Notes: generated from the sequence alone by a model not told the origin. Numbered from the stretch's first letter, positions 30,245 through 44,009 are shown. The stretch: DNA of 64,000 nucleotides from Cupriavidus necator (GCA_022041995.1 CP074381.1:3472001-3536000), one strand, 5' to 3'. A program made the numbers and translations.

Positions 30245-30351
30245 GCGCCGTCGGTCGGTCAGAGCCACTGGCCCTCGGCGCGCCGTAGTACAGCAAAGAA
30301 GAACACAGCAAAAAGCGGCATCCCGGATTCAAAGCAACGGAGGAGAAGTCG

Positions 30352-30693
30352 ATGGAGATGGTGAACCACACGGTGATCAACCTGATCATCTTCGTGCTGG
30401 CGATCTACGTGGGTTACCACGTGGTCTGGACGGTCACGCCGGCCCTGCATACGCCCCTGATGGCGGTGACCAATGCGATCTCGGCGATCATCATCGTCGG
30501 CGCCATGCTCGCCGCGGGCCTGACCGAAGGCGGCGTCGGGCGCGTGATGGGCACGCTGGCGGTGGCGCTGGCCGCGGTCAATGTGTTCGGCGGCTTCCTG
30601 GTCACCCAGCGCATGCTGGAGATGTTCAAGAAGAAAGAACCGAAGGCCAAGGCGCCTGAGGCAAAGCCGGCACTGGCCAGGGAGGGCGCGTGA
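30352..30693 (+). CDS. pntAB: NAD(P) transhydrogenase alpha subunit, part 2 (membrane domain)
   Basis: Small membrane subunit corresponding to the C-terminal helices of E. coli PntA. The 113-residue product has about three transmembrane helices ([51 protein letters not shown]) and a Lys/Ala-rich tail ([15 protein letters not shown]). Its stop overlaps the pntB start by one base (TGATG). GGAG lies a few bases before the start. Together with pntB it forms the proton channel. Confidence 0.93.
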   Translation: MEMVNHTVINLIIFVLAIYVGYHVVWTVTPALHTPLMAVTNAISAIIIVGAMLAAGLTEGGVGRVMGTLAVALAAVNVFGGFLVTQRMLEMFKKKEPKAKAPEAKPALAREGA

Positions 30694-32165
30694 TGAGCGG
30701 TCTTGTCAGCATGAACCTCGTCACCCTGCTCTACCTGGTGGCCTCGGTCTGCTTTATCCAGGCGCTCAAGGGCCTGTCGCACCCGGCCTCGGCGCGCAAG
30801 GGCAATGCCTTCGGCATGATCGGCATGGCGATCGCCGTGGTGACCACGCTGGCCCTGATCATCAAGCTGAAGAATGAGTTCCTCGCGGCGGGCACGGCCC
30901 AGTCGTCGGTGGGCACGGGCCTGGCGCTGATCTTCGCCGCGCTCGTGGTCGGCGGCGGCATCGGTGCCTACGTGGCGAAGAAAGTGCAGATGACCAAGAT
31001 GCCCGAGCTGGTCGCGGCGATGCACTCGCTGATCGGCCTGGCCGCGGTGTTCATCGCCGTGGCGGCGGTGGCCGAGCCGGCGGCGTTCGGCATCAGCCCG
31101 GCAGGCTCGCACCTGATCCCGCTGGGCAACCGCATCGAGCTCTTCATCGGCTGCTTCGTCGGCGCGATCACGTTCTCGGGCTCGGTGATCGCCTTCGGCA
31201 AGCTGGCCGGGCGCTACAAGTTCCGCCTGTTCCAGGGCGCGCCGGTGGTGTTTGCCGGCCAGCACTGGCTGAACCTGCTGCTGGCGGTGGCGATGGTGGG
31301 CTTCGGCGTCATCTTCTTTATGTCGCAGGACTGGCTGCCGTTCCTGATCATGCTGGCGATCGCCTTCGTGCTGGGCGTGCTGATCATCATCCCGATCGGC
31401 GGCGCCGACATGCCGGTGGTGGTGTCGATGCTGAACTCGTATTCGGGCTGGGCCGCGGCGGGCATCGGCTTCTCGCTGAACAACCCGATGCTGATCATCG
31501 CGGGCTCGCTGGTGGGCTCCTCCGGTGCGATCCTCTCGTACATCATGTGCAAGGCGATGAACCGCTCGTTCTTCAACGTGCTGCTGGGCGGTTTCGGCGG
31601 CGCGACGGCGGCGGCGGCAACCGGCGACCAGCAGCAGCGCCCGGTCAAGTCGGGTTCCGCCGACGATGCCGCGTTCCTGATGGGCAACGCCGAGACCGTG
31701 ATCATCGTGCCGGGCTATGGCCTGGCCGTGGCGCGCGCCCAACACGCGCTCAAGGAGCTGACCGAGAAGCTGGCGGAAAAGGGCGTGACCGTGAAGTACG
31801 CGATCCACCCGGTGGCGGGCCGCATGCCGGGCCATATGAATGTGCTGCTGGCCGAGGCCGAGGTGCCGTACGACCAGGTCTTCGAGATGGAAGACATCAA
31901 CAGCGAGTTCGGCCAGGCCGACGTGGTGCTGGTGCTGGGCGCCAACGACGTGGTCAACCCGGCGGCCAAGAACGACCCCCAGTCGCCGATCGCCGGCATG
32001 CCGATCCTGGAGGCCTACAAGGCCAAGACCATCATCGTCAACAAGCGCTCCATGGCCGCCGGCTACGCCGGGCTGGACAACGAGCTGTTCTACATGGACA
32101 AGACAATGATGGTGTTCGGCGACGCCAAGAAGGTGGTCGAAGACATGTTCAAGGCGGTCGACTAA
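30693..32165 (+). CDS. pntB: NAD(P) transhydrogenase beta subunit PntB
   Basis: Membrane subunit with the NADP(H)-binding dIII domain at its C-terminus. Start ATG 30693 ([20 protein letters not shown]) overlaps the preceding stop; a GTG three bases earlier is possible. About eight or nine helices occupy residues 1-265, and dIII begins near VIIVPGYGLAVARAQHAL, followed by YAIHPVAGRMPGHMNVLLAE and VLVLGANDVVNPAAKNDP. Length 490. It completes the three-subunit pnt operon. Confidence 0.96.
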   Translation: MSGLVSMNLVTLLYLVASVCFIQALKGLSHPASARKGNAFGMIGMAIAVVTTLALIIKLKNEFLAAGTAQSSVGTGLALIFAALVVGGGIGAYVAKKVQMTKMPELVAAMHSLIGLAAVFIAVAAVAEPAAFGISPAGSHLIPLGNRIELFIGCFVGAITFSGSVIAFGKLAGRYKFRLFQGAPVVFAGQHWLNLLLAVAMVGFGVIFFMSQDWLPFLIMLAIAFVLGVLIIIPIGGADMPVVVSMLNSYSGWAAAGIGFSLNNPMLIIAGSLVGSSGAILSYIMCKAMNRSFFNVLLGGFGGATAAAATGDQQQRPVKSGSADDAAFLMGNAETVIIVPGYGLAVARAQHALKELTEKLAEKGVTVKYAIHPVAGRMPGHMNVLLAEAEVPYDQVFEMEDINSEFGQADVVLVLGANDVVNPAAKNDPQSPIAGMPILEAYKAKTIIVNKRSMAAGYAGLDNELFYMDKTMMVFGDAKKVVEDMFKAVD

Positions 32166-32276
32166 GGCCGTCCGCGCGCCGCGCGCAGGCCCGGTCCATC
32201 CCGGCCCTGCCGCGGGCGCCTCCCCTGCCCGGCGCCCGCCGGGCTCCTGCCGCCGGCCCTGGCCGCAAGGCGTGCC

Positions 32277-32304
32277 TTGCAAGGCAGCCATGGCGCGCTA
32301 TACT
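32277..32304 (+). promoter_or_regulatory. Candidate sigma-70 promoter for the orphan response regulator
   Basis: TTGCAA at 32277-32282, a 16-base spacer and TATACT at 32299-32304. It lies about 80 bases before the ATG at 32385 and after the pntB stop, so the regulator gene is probably transcribed separately from pnt. Confidence 0.5.
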
Positions 32305-32384
32305 GGCCTGCGAATGCGCACACTGGCTTGCCGCTTGCGCCACGCCGGTGCCGAACCACTGCGCCGAACCCTGCCCGCCGCTCC

Positions 32385-33431
32385 ATGACCTTCAACCCGC
32401 ACGACAGGAACCTGTCGGTCTTCCATCACCCGGTCCTGACCGTTCTGGTCGATGACAGCAAGTCATTCATCGACAGCCTGGCATTCCAGATGGATGCCTC
32501 GCGCGCGGTGATCACTTTCACCGACCCGCGTGAAGCGCTGCAATGGATCCGCGAGGCCTATGCCACCCGCTTCCCGGGTTTCCTGCCGGTGCGCGTGACG
32601 CACGACGACCTGACCTTCCTGACCGAGCGGCGCACCGTGCAGCTCGACATCGACCGCATCTACCGCCAGATCCACGACTTCAAGCGCTTCCTGCAGCCGG
32701 GCGTGGTGGTGGTCGACTATTCGATGCCGCAGATGGACGGGCTCGAGTTCTGCCAGGCGCTGCAGGACCTGCCCTGCAAGACCATCCTGCTGACCGGCAC
32801 CGCCGACGAGAGCATCGCCGTGCAGGGCTTCAACCACGGGCTGATCGACCGCTACGTGAAAAAGCATGAAAGCAATATGGTCGAGCGGCTGGACCAGGAA
32901 ATCGAGGCCATGCAGCAGGCGTACTTCGCCACGCTGTCGCGCACGCTGCGCGAGCTGCTGACGCGGCATTCGTTCTCGTTCCTGTCCGATCCGGCCATCA
33001 CCGAGCGCGTGCGCCAGCTGATCGCGCGCTATGGCTTTGTCGAGTACTACCTGTACCCCAACCCTGCCGGCATCCTGCTGCTGACCGCGCAGGGCCACGC
33101 CACGCTGATGGTGATCGAGACCCGCTCCGGGCTGATGAGCCAGGTGGAATCGGCCGAGGCCTACGACGCGCCCGCGGCGCTGATCGAAGGCCTGCGCGAA
33201 GGCCGGCTGGTGCCGTTCTTCTGGCCCGGCAACGGCATGTACACGCCGGCGTGCGTGGACTGGGAACAATACTGCCTGCCGGCCGAGCGCTGCGAAGGCA
33301 ATGAAGAGTTCATCTATGCGCTGTTCGACCTGCCGCGCCACCTGCTGCAGGAGCCGGTGGTCAGCCTGCAGGGCTTCCTGGCGGACTTCAGCCGCAATCA
33401 GGACGCACTGACGGGGCGCAAGCGCCCCTGA
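32385..33431 (+). CDS. Orphan response regulator with an enlarged receiver domain
   Basis: Start ATG 32385 (MTFNPHDRNLSVFHHPVLTV), 348 residues; the open frame extends to 32277 but that part overlaps the promoter. Receiver features are present: acidic pair D23-D24, phospho-acceptor D111 in VVVVDYSMPQMDG, the Thr in ILLTGTADES, and K in DRYVKKHES. The distance from acidic pair to phospho-Asp is about 87 residues instead of about 43, so some 40 residues are inserted. The C-terminal 160 residues match no output domain I recognise. No kinase gene is adjacent; a link to the Phc kinases is possible but unproven. Confidence 0.75.
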   Translation: MTFNPHDRNLSVFHHPVLTVLVDDSKSFIDSLAFQMDASRAVITFTDPREALQWIREAYATRFPGFLPVRVTHDDLTFLTERRTVQLDIDRIYRQIHDFKRFLQPGVVVVDYSMPQMDGLEFCQALQDLPCKTILLTGTADESIAVQGFNHGLIDRYVKKHESNMVERLDQEIEAMQQAYFATLSRTLRELLTRHSFSFLSDPAITERVRQLIARYGFVEYYLYPNPAGILLLTAQGHATLMVIETRSGLMSQVESAEAYDAPAALIEGLREGRLVPFFWPGNGMYTPACVDWEQYCLPAERCEGNEEFIYALFDLPRHLLQEPVVSLQGFLADFSRNQDALTGRKRP

Positions 33432-33458
33432 CCCTGCGGCCCGGGGCCGCAAACGCCG

Positions 33459-34712
33459 TCAGTCCGCCTGCGCTGCCCGGTTGGCGCCGCGCACCATGTC
33501 GAAGCGGAACAGCCGGCATTCGATATTGCCGTTGTAGAGCGGCGTGCGGCGCGACTCCTTGAGCCGCAGCCGGCGCGGGAAGCCCATGTCGCCGGTAAAC
33601 ACCCACGCCTGCCAGCCCGCGAAATGCTGCTTGAGCGTAGTGGCAAAGGCACTGGCGAACTGGTTGGCGGCGGCCTCCTCCACCTCGTCGCGCGGCATCT
33701 CTTCCTCTGGCAGGCGGCGCTGGCCGCGCACCGCGATCCGCTCGCCGTACGGGGGATTCATCAACAGCAAACCCGGCTCTTCAAAAGGCGGCTGAACGAA
33801 GCGCGCGTCCACCTGCTTGGTGCGCGCCTCGCCCGGCAGGCCGGCACGCTCCCAGTTGGCGCGCGTGATGGCCAGCATGTCGGTCGAGATGTCCGAACCC
33901 ACCACCTGCAGCGCATCGGCGGAGGCCAGCATGCGGGCGCGCTGCGCGTCCGACTTGAGCTTCTGCCAGGCCTTGGTGTCCATGCCCTTGAGCCATTCGA
34001 AAGCAAAGCTGCGGCTGCCGCCCGGCGCGATGCCCAGCGCCACCTGCGCGGCCTCGATCAGGAAGGTGCCGCTGCCGCACATCGGGTCGTAGAAGGGCCG
34101 GAAGGTCTGGCCCGGCACCCAGCCCGCGAGGCGCAGGATGCCGGCGGCCAGGTTCTCCTTCAGCGGCGCCTCGCCCTTCTCGGTGCGCCAGCCGCGCTTG
34201 AACAGGGGCTCGCCGGTGGTGTCGAGGTACAGCGTGCAGTCATGCTCGGTCAGATGGGCATAGATACGCACATCCGGGCTGGCGGTATCGACGCTCGGGC
34301 GCGCGCCCACGCGTTCGCGCAGGGCATCGCAGACCCCGTCCTTGACGCGCAGCGCGGTGAAATTCAGGCTGCGCAGCGGCGACTTGTGCGACGTGATGTC
34401 CACGCGCAGCGATTCATCGGGCGAGAACCACTGCTCCCAGCGCACGCCGCGTGCCAGCGTATAGATGTCGTCCTCATGCCGGTAGCCGCGCGCGGCCACG
34501 CGCATCAGCACCCGGCTGGCAATGCGCGAATGCAGGTTGACCGCATAGGCGGCGGCCATCTCGCCCGAAAAATTGACGCCGCCCGGCACCTCCTGGTGCA
34601 CCGTGAACGGCGCCAGCGCGGCCATGCCCGGCATTGCGGCGATCTCGCGCAGTTCTTCGGCGAGCGCGCTCTCCAGGCCGCGCGGGCAAGGGGCAAAGAA
34701 GGCTTGGGTCAT
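33459..34712 (-). CDS. THUMP-domain SAM-dependent RNA methyltransferase (RlmL N-terminal-like)
   Basis: Predicted 23S rRNA guanine-N2 methyltransferase related to the N-terminal half of RlmL. Start ATG 34712 (MTQAFFAPCPRGLESALAEE) gives 417 residues; a TTG start 18 bases earlier is less likely. A THUMP domain in residues 1-160 is followed by the Rossmann domain with DPMCGSGTFLIEAA and the catalytic NPPY in LLMNPPYGERI. The C-terminal RlmK half of E. coli RlmL is absent, as is common. It converges with the orphan response regulator gene. Confidence 0.9.
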   Translation of the reverse strand: MTQAFFAPCPRGLESALAEELREIAAMPGMAALAPFTVHQEVPGGVNFSGEMAAAYAVNLHSRIASRVLMRVAARGYRHEDDIYTLARGVRWEQWFSPDESLRVDITSHKSPLRSLNFTALRVKDGVCDALRERVGARPSVDTASPDVRIYAHLTEHDCTLYLDTTGEPLFKRGWRTEKGEAPLKENLAAGILRLAGWVPGQTFRPFYDPMCGSGTFLIEAAQVALGIAPGGSRSFAFEWLKGMDTKAWQKLKSDAQRARMLASADALQVVGSDISTDMLAITRANWERAGLPGEARTKQVDARFVQPPFEEPGLLLMNPPYGERIAVRGQRRLPEEEMPRDEVEEAAANQFASAFATTLKQHFAGWQAWVFTGDMGFPRRLRLKESRRTPLYNGNIECRLFRFDMVRGANRAAQAD

Positions 34713-34731
34713 ATGTTGGGTATCCTGCAAA

Positions 34732-34755
34732 CAAAAACGTCCGCCGTAGCGGACG
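34732..34755 (-). terminator. Terminator after the kappa-GST-like gene
   Basis: Read leftward, CGTCCGC and GCGGACG form a 7-base stem with a four-base loop, followed by TTTTT. It lies between the kappa-GST-like gene and the start of the RlmL-like gene. Confidence 0.8.
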
Positions 34756-34776
34756 GGGATCTATCCGAAGCTTAGC

Positions 34777-35382
34777 TCAAGCCGCCGCCAGGGCGCGGTC
34801 GAGGAAATCCAGCCGGTCCTGGCCCCAGAAGGGCTGGCCGTCATGGACGTACCATGGCGCGCCGAACACGCCGGCAGAAATCGCGTCCTGGGTGTTCTGC
34901 GCATAGGCCGCCTGCACCGACTGCGCCTCGCTGGCCTTGAGCAGGCTGGCGCCGTCCAGGCCGGCCTCGTCGGCGATCTGCGCCAGCGTGGCGGCATCGG
35001 CGATATTGCGCTGCTGCGCCCACACAGCCGCGCCGATGGCGCCGGTCAGCTGCATCGCGCGGGCGGTGCCGTGCGCCAGCTGCGCCGCGATGATCAGCTT
35101 GCTGGCTGCGTCGCCCGATACCGGGAAGAACGTTGGCTGCGGATGCAGCGGCACGCCCAGGAATTCGCTCCAGCGCGCCAGTTCCACCAGGCGGTAGGCC
35201 TGGCGCTGGGGCGGGCGCTGCGACAGCGGCAGCCCGCCGGAGACGGAAAACACCTTGCCCAGGTCGCACGGCTTCAGGTTCACCTGCGCGCCATGGCGCT
35301 CGGCGATGGCGGCAAAGCGCGCATGGCCCAGGTAGACGAACGGCGACTGCGGCGTCAGGTAATAGTCAACCAGCTTGCTCAT
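34777..35382 (-). CDS. 2-hydroxychromene-2-carboxylate isomerase / DsbA-like (kappa GST) protein
   Basis: Thioredoxin-fold protein of the DsbA/kappa-GST group, 201 residues. It starts MSKLVDYYLTPQSPFVYLGH; the Ser at residue 13, in the CxxC position, is typical of glutathione-using isomerases rather than disulfide oxidases. The cis-Pro region FGAPWYVHDGQPFWGQDRLD near the C-terminus is conserved in the HCCA isomerase family. No aromatic degradation genes lie nearby, so the natural substrate is unclear. It is downstream of hemJ on the same strand. Confidence 0.87.
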   Translation of the reverse strand: MSKLVDYYLTPQSPFVYLGHARFAAIAERHGAQVNLKPCDLGKVFSVSGGLPLSQRPPQRQAYRLVELARWSEFLGVPLHPQPTFFPVSGDAASKLIIAAQLAHGTARAMQLTGAIGAAVWAQQRNIADAATLAQIADEAGLDGASLLKASEAQSVQAAYAQNTQDAISAGVFGAPWYVHDGQPFWGQDRLDFLDRALAAA

Positions 35383-35427
35383 TTCGGTTCCGCAACAGGA
35401 TTGGCAACAACAGACCGGGCGCCAGGC

Positions 35428-35850
35428 TCAGAACGGCTTGACGACCACCAGGATCACCACCGCCAGCAGCACCAGCACCGGCAGCTCATTGATCCAGCGA
35501 TAAAACTTGTGCGAGCGCGTGTTGCGGCCCGCTTCGAACTTGCGCAGCAGCACGCCGCAGCCGTGGTGGTAGCCGATCAGCACCAGCACAAGCGCCAGCT
35601 TGGCGTGCATCCAGCCCTGCCCCGCGCCGCGGCCGATGCCGTAGCCCAGGTACAGCCACAGCCCGAACACCACCGCCGGCACCGCCAGCATGGTCATGAA
35701 GCGGAACAGCTTGCGCGCCATCAGCAACAGGCGCTGCGTGCTGGCGGCGTCGGTTTCCATCGCCAGGTTGACGTAGATGCGCGGCAGGTAGAACAGGCCG
35801 GCGAACCACGAAACCACGAAGACGATATGCAGCGCTTTGACCCAGAGCAT
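35428..35850 (-). CDS. hemJ: Protoporphyrinogen oxidase HemJ
   Basis: Membrane enzyme that oxidises protoporphyrinogen IX in haem synthesis. The 140-residue length and four hydrophobic helices fit HemJ. The conserved N-terminal His is in MLWVKALHIVFVVSWFAGLF, PRIYVN follows the first helix, and the family signature near the end is KFYRWINELPVLVLL. Genes of this type are often labelled CopD-family or hypothetical; the size and motifs favour HemJ. It lies 52 bases after the proA stop on the same strand. Confidence 0.88.
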   Translation of the reverse strand: MLWVKALHIVFVVSWFAGLFYLPRIYVNLAMETDAASTQRLLLMARKLFRFMTMLAVPAVVFGLWLYLGYGIGRGAGQGWMHAKLALVLVLIGYHHGCGVLLRKFEAGRNTRSHKFYRWINELPVLVLLAVVILVVVKPF

Positions 35851-35902
35851 CGGCAGGCTGGCGTGTAAGGACGATTGTTATTGTTGGCGCTGTCGGTATG
35901 GG

Positions 35903-37182
35903 TCAGGTGCGGATCTCGCCGTGCCCGAACACCACGTACTTGAGCGAGGTCAGCCCTTCCAGCCCGACCGGCCCGCGTGCGTGCAGCTTGTCGTTGGAGA
36001 TGCCGATCTCGGCGCCCAGGCCGTACTCGAAACCATCGGCGAAGCGGGTCGAGGCATTGATCATCACGCTGGCCGAATCGACCTCGCGGATAAAGCGCAT
36101 GCCCGCCGAGTAGTTCTCGGTGATGATCGAATCGGTATGGTGCGAGCCGTATTCGTTGATATGGGCGACGGCCTCGTCCAGTCCGGCCACGGTCTTGATG
36201 GCGAGGATCGGGCCAGGTATTCCAGGCGCCAGTCTTCCTCTGCGGCATCGACCAGGCCAGTGAAGCCCGCCGCTTCCAGCGTGGCGCGGGTGGCCGGGCA
36301 CACGCGCAGCTCAACGCCCTTTTCCTGGTAGATGCGGCACAGCGGCGGCAGCGCGGCGGCGGCGATGTCCCGCGACACCAGCAGCGTCTCCATGGTGTTG
36401 CACGGCGCATAGCGCTGGGTCTTGGCGTTGTCGCAGATGCGCACGGCGCGGTCCAGGTCGGCATCGGCGTCGACATAGACGTGGCAGATGCCGTCCAGGT
36501 GCTTGATCATCGGCACGCGCGCTTCTTCCATCAGCCGCGCGATCAGGCTCTTGCCGCCGCGCGGCACGATCACGTCGACGTATTCGGTCATGGTGATCAG
36601 CCGGCCCACGGCGGCGCGGTCAGTGGTCTCGATCACCTGCACCGCCTCGGACGGGAGCCCGGCCGCGGACAGGCCCTCGGCCACCAGCGCCGCCAGCGCG
36701 GTGTTGGATTCGATCGCCTCGGAACCGCCGCGCAGGATGGTGGCGTTGCCCGACTTCAGGCACAGCGCAGCGGCGTCGATGGTCACGTTCGGGCGCGACT
36801 CGTAGATGATGCCGATCACGCCCAGCGGCACGCGCATCTGGCCCACCTGGATGCCGGTCGGGCGGAACTTCATGTTCGAGATCTCGCCGATCGGGTCGGC
36901 CAGCGCGGCAATCTGCTCCAGGCCGGCGGCCATGGTGTCGATGGCCTTGTCCGACAGCGTCAGGCGGTCGATGAAGGCGGCGTCCTGGCCGTTGGCGCGG
37001 GCGCGCTCGACATCGCGCGCGTTGACCGCCTTGAGCTTGTCGGCATCGCGGCGGATGGCCGCGGCGATGGTCAGCAGCGCACGGTTCTTGTCGGCCGTGG
37101 TGGCGCGCGCCATGGCGCGCGATGCCGCGCGGGCCTGGCGGCCAACGCGGTCCATGTATTGGTTGAGGTCGAGCTCGTTCAT
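35903..37182 (-). CDS. proA: Glutamate-5-semialdehyde dehydrogenase, with an apparent 1-base deletion
   Basis: Reduces gamma-glutamyl phosphate to glutamate semialdehyde in proline synthesis. Start ATG 37182 ([20 protein letters not shown]). The Rossmann and active-site parts are intact, including [20 protein letters not shown] and the Cys region [13 protein letters not shown]. The frame breaks after EEDWRLEYL: the continuing sequence [19 protein letters not shown] lies in another frame and ends at 35903. One base added near 36210-36214, in a GGG run, gives about 426 residues, the normal length. Sequencing error is more likely than true loss, since loss would cause proline auxotrophy. Confidence 0.88.
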
Positions 37183-37222
37183 GTCAGTGGCCCTGGGGTG
37201 GTGGCCGTCAGTGTGTGTTCCT

Positions 37223-37248
37223 CCCCTCTCCCGCACGCGGGAGAGGGG
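37223..37248. repeat. Dispersed palindromic repeat, copy C
   Basis: CCCCTCTCCCGC and GCGGGAGAGGGG form perfect 12-base arms around AC. It lies in the 103-base gap between the holA start side and the proA start. A further partial unit (GGGGAGAGGGGAGCAAACCT) follows to 37270 and matches the flank of copy B in inverted orientation. Confidence 0.78.
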
Positions 37249-37285
37249 TTGGGGAGAGGGGAGCAAACCTTCCGGGAAGCAACGC

Positions 37286-38344
37286 TCAGCGCGCGATCAT
37301 CAGCGCCAGCTGCTGCAGCCCGTCCCATGGTTCCGCCGGCAGCGGGCTGCCGCCCGGTGGCGGCAGGTCCGACAGGCCCTTGACCTGGCGGTCCAGCCGC
37401 GCCGCCAGCGCCAGCGCCGCTTCCAGCCTTGGCTGCGCCAGGCGCTGCGCGGCCTGCGGCACCAGCCGCTCGCGCGGGCCCCAGACGCGCAGCTCGCGCA
37501 TCAGCACGCCCGCCGGCTTGCCGGCCGCCAGCCCTTGCCGGACCTTGGATAATACGCGAATTTCCTCGGTCAGCGCCCACAGCACCAGCACCGTGGCCTC
37601 GCCCTCGCCGCGCAGCCCTTCGAGCATGCGCACCAGCCGCGGCACGTCGCCAGAGAGCATCGATTCAGACAGCTTGAACACGTCGTAGCGGGCCACGTTC
37701 AGCACCGCATCGTGCACCTGGTCGAAGGTGAGCTCGCCGGGCGGGTACAGCAGCCCCAGCTTCTGGATTTCCTGGTGCGCCGCCAGCAGGTTGCCCTCGA
37801 CCTTGTCGGCGATGAACTGCAGCGCACGCCGGCCCGGCTCGCCCCCCTCGACGCGCTGCTGCTGCAGCGACAGCCGCTCGCCAACCCAGGCCGGCAGCCG
37901 GGTGCGGTCCACGGTGTCGACCTTGATCGACACGCCGGCGCCTTCCAGCGCCTGGAACCAGGCCGACTTGGACGCGGCAAAATCCAGCCGCGGCAACGTC
38001 ACCAGCAGCACCACGTCGGGCGACGGCTGGGCGGCCACGGCGCGCAGCGCCTCGCCGCCGTCCTTGCCGGGCTTGCCAGACGGGATGCGGAGTTCAACGA
38101 TCTTGCGGTCGCCAAAGAGCGACATCGACTGCTGCGCCTCGACCAGCTGGCCCCAGTGGAAGCCGCGTTCGGCCGCCAGCACGTCGCGCTCGGAGAAGCC
38201 GGCTTCGCGCGCCGCGGCGCGCAGGCGGTCGACGGCTTCCAGCACCAGCAGGTGCTCGTCGCCGTGCACCACGTACAGCGGCGCCAGGCCCTTGACCTTT
38301 GCCTGCCGCAGGTGTGCGTCGAGCCCGTCGAGCTTGAGCTGCAT
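37286..38344 (-). CDS. holA: DNA polymerase III delta subunit HolA
   Basis: Clamp-loader subunit that opens the beta clamp. The 352-residue protein starts [20 protein letters not shown]. The N-terminal segment [20 protein letters not shown] is the AAA-like domain opening, with no functional Walker A, as usual for delta. [20 protein letters not shown] and the collar domain ([16 protein letters not shown]) match the family. The gene lies 17 bases after the lptE stop on the same strand. Confidence 0.94.
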   Translation of the reverse strand: MQLKLDGLDAHLRQAKVKGLAPLYVVHGDEHLLVLEAVDRLRAAAREAGFSERDVLAAERGFHWGQLVEAQQSMSLFGDRKIVELRIPSGKPGKDGGEALRAVAAQPSPDVVLLVTLPRLDFAASKSAWFQALEGAGVSIKVDTVDRTRLPAWVGERLSLQQQRVEGGEPGRRALQFIADKVEGNLLAAHQEIQKLGLLYPPGELTFDQVHDAVLNVARYDVFKLSESMLSGDVPRLVRMLEGLRGEGEATVLVLWALTEEIRVLSKVRQGLAAGKPAGVLMRELRVWGPRERLVPQAAQRLAQPRLEAALALAARLDRQVKGLSDLPPPGGSPLPAEPWDGLQQLALMIAR

Positions 38345-38361
38345 GCCGTATGCCTGCCCGC

Positions 38362-38877
38362 TCAGATGGCCTTGACGGCGGCCAGCCGGCGCATCAGCTG
38401 CTGCACGATATCGCGCTGCATGTCGCGGTACAGCTGCTGCTCTTCGTAGTCCTTGGCCAGCGTGTTGGCTTCGTTGTAGGTCAGGTCGCGCGTCAGCACC
38501 AGCTGCGACGGCGGGATCAGTTCCTTGCCGGCGGGGTCGCGCAGGCGGAAGGTGAAGCGCTGCGTCAGGCGGTATTCACGCACCACGCCCTCGGTCGTGA
38601 TCGACAGGATCGACTTGGTGCGGGTGTCCTGCAGCACGTCCAGCAGGGCGTCGGCCTCTTTCTGGTCGGCCACCACCTGGGTGTCGGAGCCGCCGCGGAT
38701 GGCGCGGCGCAGGTCCGCGCCCATCAGCGAATTGGCCGGAATCCCGATATAGAGCCGCTTGAAGGCGAAATCCGAGTTGCCGCGCATGTGGAAGCCGCAG
38801 CCGGCCAGCAGGCCCGTTGCCGGCACCGCCAGCATTGCCGCGAGCACCTTGCGGCGCCCCATGTTCAGTCGCTTCAT
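38362..38877 (-). CDS. lptE: LPS-assembly lipoprotein LptE
   Basis: Outer-membrane lipoprotein that plugs the LptD barrel for lipopolysaccharide insertion. Start ATG 38877 (MKRLNMGRRKVLAAMLAVPA) gives 171 residues; a longer frame runs into leuS without a family match. The lipobox is LLAGC, followed by GFHMRGNSDFAFKRLYIG, the characteristic LptE opening. It lies between leuS and holA on the same strand, the conserved leuS-lptE-holA order. Confidence 0.95.
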   Translation of the reverse strand: MKRLNMGRRKVLAAMLAVPATGLLAGCGFHMRGNSDFAFKRLYIGIPANSLMGADLRRAIRGGSDTQVVADQKEADALLDVLQDTRTKSILSITTEGVVREYRLTQRFTFRLRDPAGKELIPPSQLVLTRDLTYNEANTLAKDYEEQQLYRDMQRDIVQQLMRRLAAVKAI

Positions 38878-38911
38878 TCTTGGCGATTCCTTGTCAGGTT
38901 CCGGGGCCAGC

Positions 38912-41665
<2,754 letters not shown>

Positions 41666-41715
41666 TTATAACCGTGGCGACAGGCCAGTTTCGGCCCTGC
41701 GCGCCCCGCGGCGCC

Positions 41716-43267
<1,552 letters not shown>

Positions 43268-43512
43268 GTATCTCGCTTCCGGGAGGGAAAGAAAAGTACC
43301 ACGGCAAGGTACCGCACAGCGGGCACAAAAACGGCGCAATATGCGCCGATTGCACCACACACGCCTGTTGCGCCTGCCGCGGCAACCACATGGGACGGCA
43401 ACTGTGCCGGGCACGTGACGCCGACTTGGGACATCACCACCGCGAGCGACTTTTGCTGCCAAAACCCTTATGATTCAACTATCCAGTCATTGTACTCTAG
43501 GGAGTCACCCAC

Positions 43513-43944
43513 ATGCCGAGTCCGGCGGACCTCAAGAACATCGGCCTGAAGGCGACCGTGCCCAGGCTGAAGATTCTTGAAATTTTTCAGACCAGCGAAC
43601 AACGGCACCTGAGCGCGGAAGACGTCTACCGTATCCTGCTGAACGAGCATATGGATATCGGCCTGGCCACCGTCTATCGCGTGCTGACTCAATTCGAGCA
43701 GGCGGGCCTGCTGTCGCGCAACAACTTTGAATCCGGCAAGGCGATTTTCGAGCTGAACGAAGGCAAGCACCATGACCACCTGGTGTGCCTGGACTGCGGC
43801 CGCGTCGAGGAGTTCTTCGACTCTGAAATCGAGCACCGCCAGCAAAGCATCGCGCGCGAGCGCGGCTTTACGCTGCAGGAACACGCGCTGTCGCTGTACG
43901 GTAATTGCACCAAAACAGACTGTCCCCACAGACTCAAACGATAA
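43513..43944 (+). CDS. fur: Ferric uptake regulator Fur
   Basis: Iron-responsive repressor. The 143-residue protein starts [20 protein letters not shown]. The winged-helix DNA-binding domain (residues 1-85) includes [20 protein letters not shown] and [15 protein letters not shown]. The metal sites follow in [18 protein letters not shown] and in the C-terminal [10 protein letters not shown]. It is divergent from bamE, the order found in many Proteobacteria. A GGGAG ribosome-binding site lies before the start. I could not define its promoter or a clear Fur box. Confidence 0.97.
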   Translation: MPSPADLKNIGLKATVPRLKILEIFQTSEQRHLSAEDVYRILLNEHMDIGLATVYRVLTQFEQAGLLSRNNFESGKAIFELNEGKHHDHLVCLDCGRVEEFFDSEIEHRQQSIARERGFTLQEHALSLYGNCTKTDCPHRLKR

Positions 43945-43980
43945 GCCTGCACGCTCCGCCGCGGAGCGCAGACGGGCAAC

Positions 43981-44009
43981 AAAAAACCGGCGCCAGGCGC
44001 CGGTTTTTT
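43981..44009. terminator. Bidirectional terminator between fur and phcA
   Basis: AAAAAACCGGCGCC and GGCGCCGGTTTTTT form a long stem with a two-base loop and A/T runs on both sides, serving both convergent genes. A second small hairpin, CGCTCCG-CGGAGCG, precedes it at about 43952-43968. Confidence 0.9.

Noticed and set aside
43332..43348. Inverted repeat CGGCGCA/TGCGCCG between bamE and fur as a Fur operator
   Set aside because: It does not resemble the Fur consensus and such GC repeats are frequent at this base composition.
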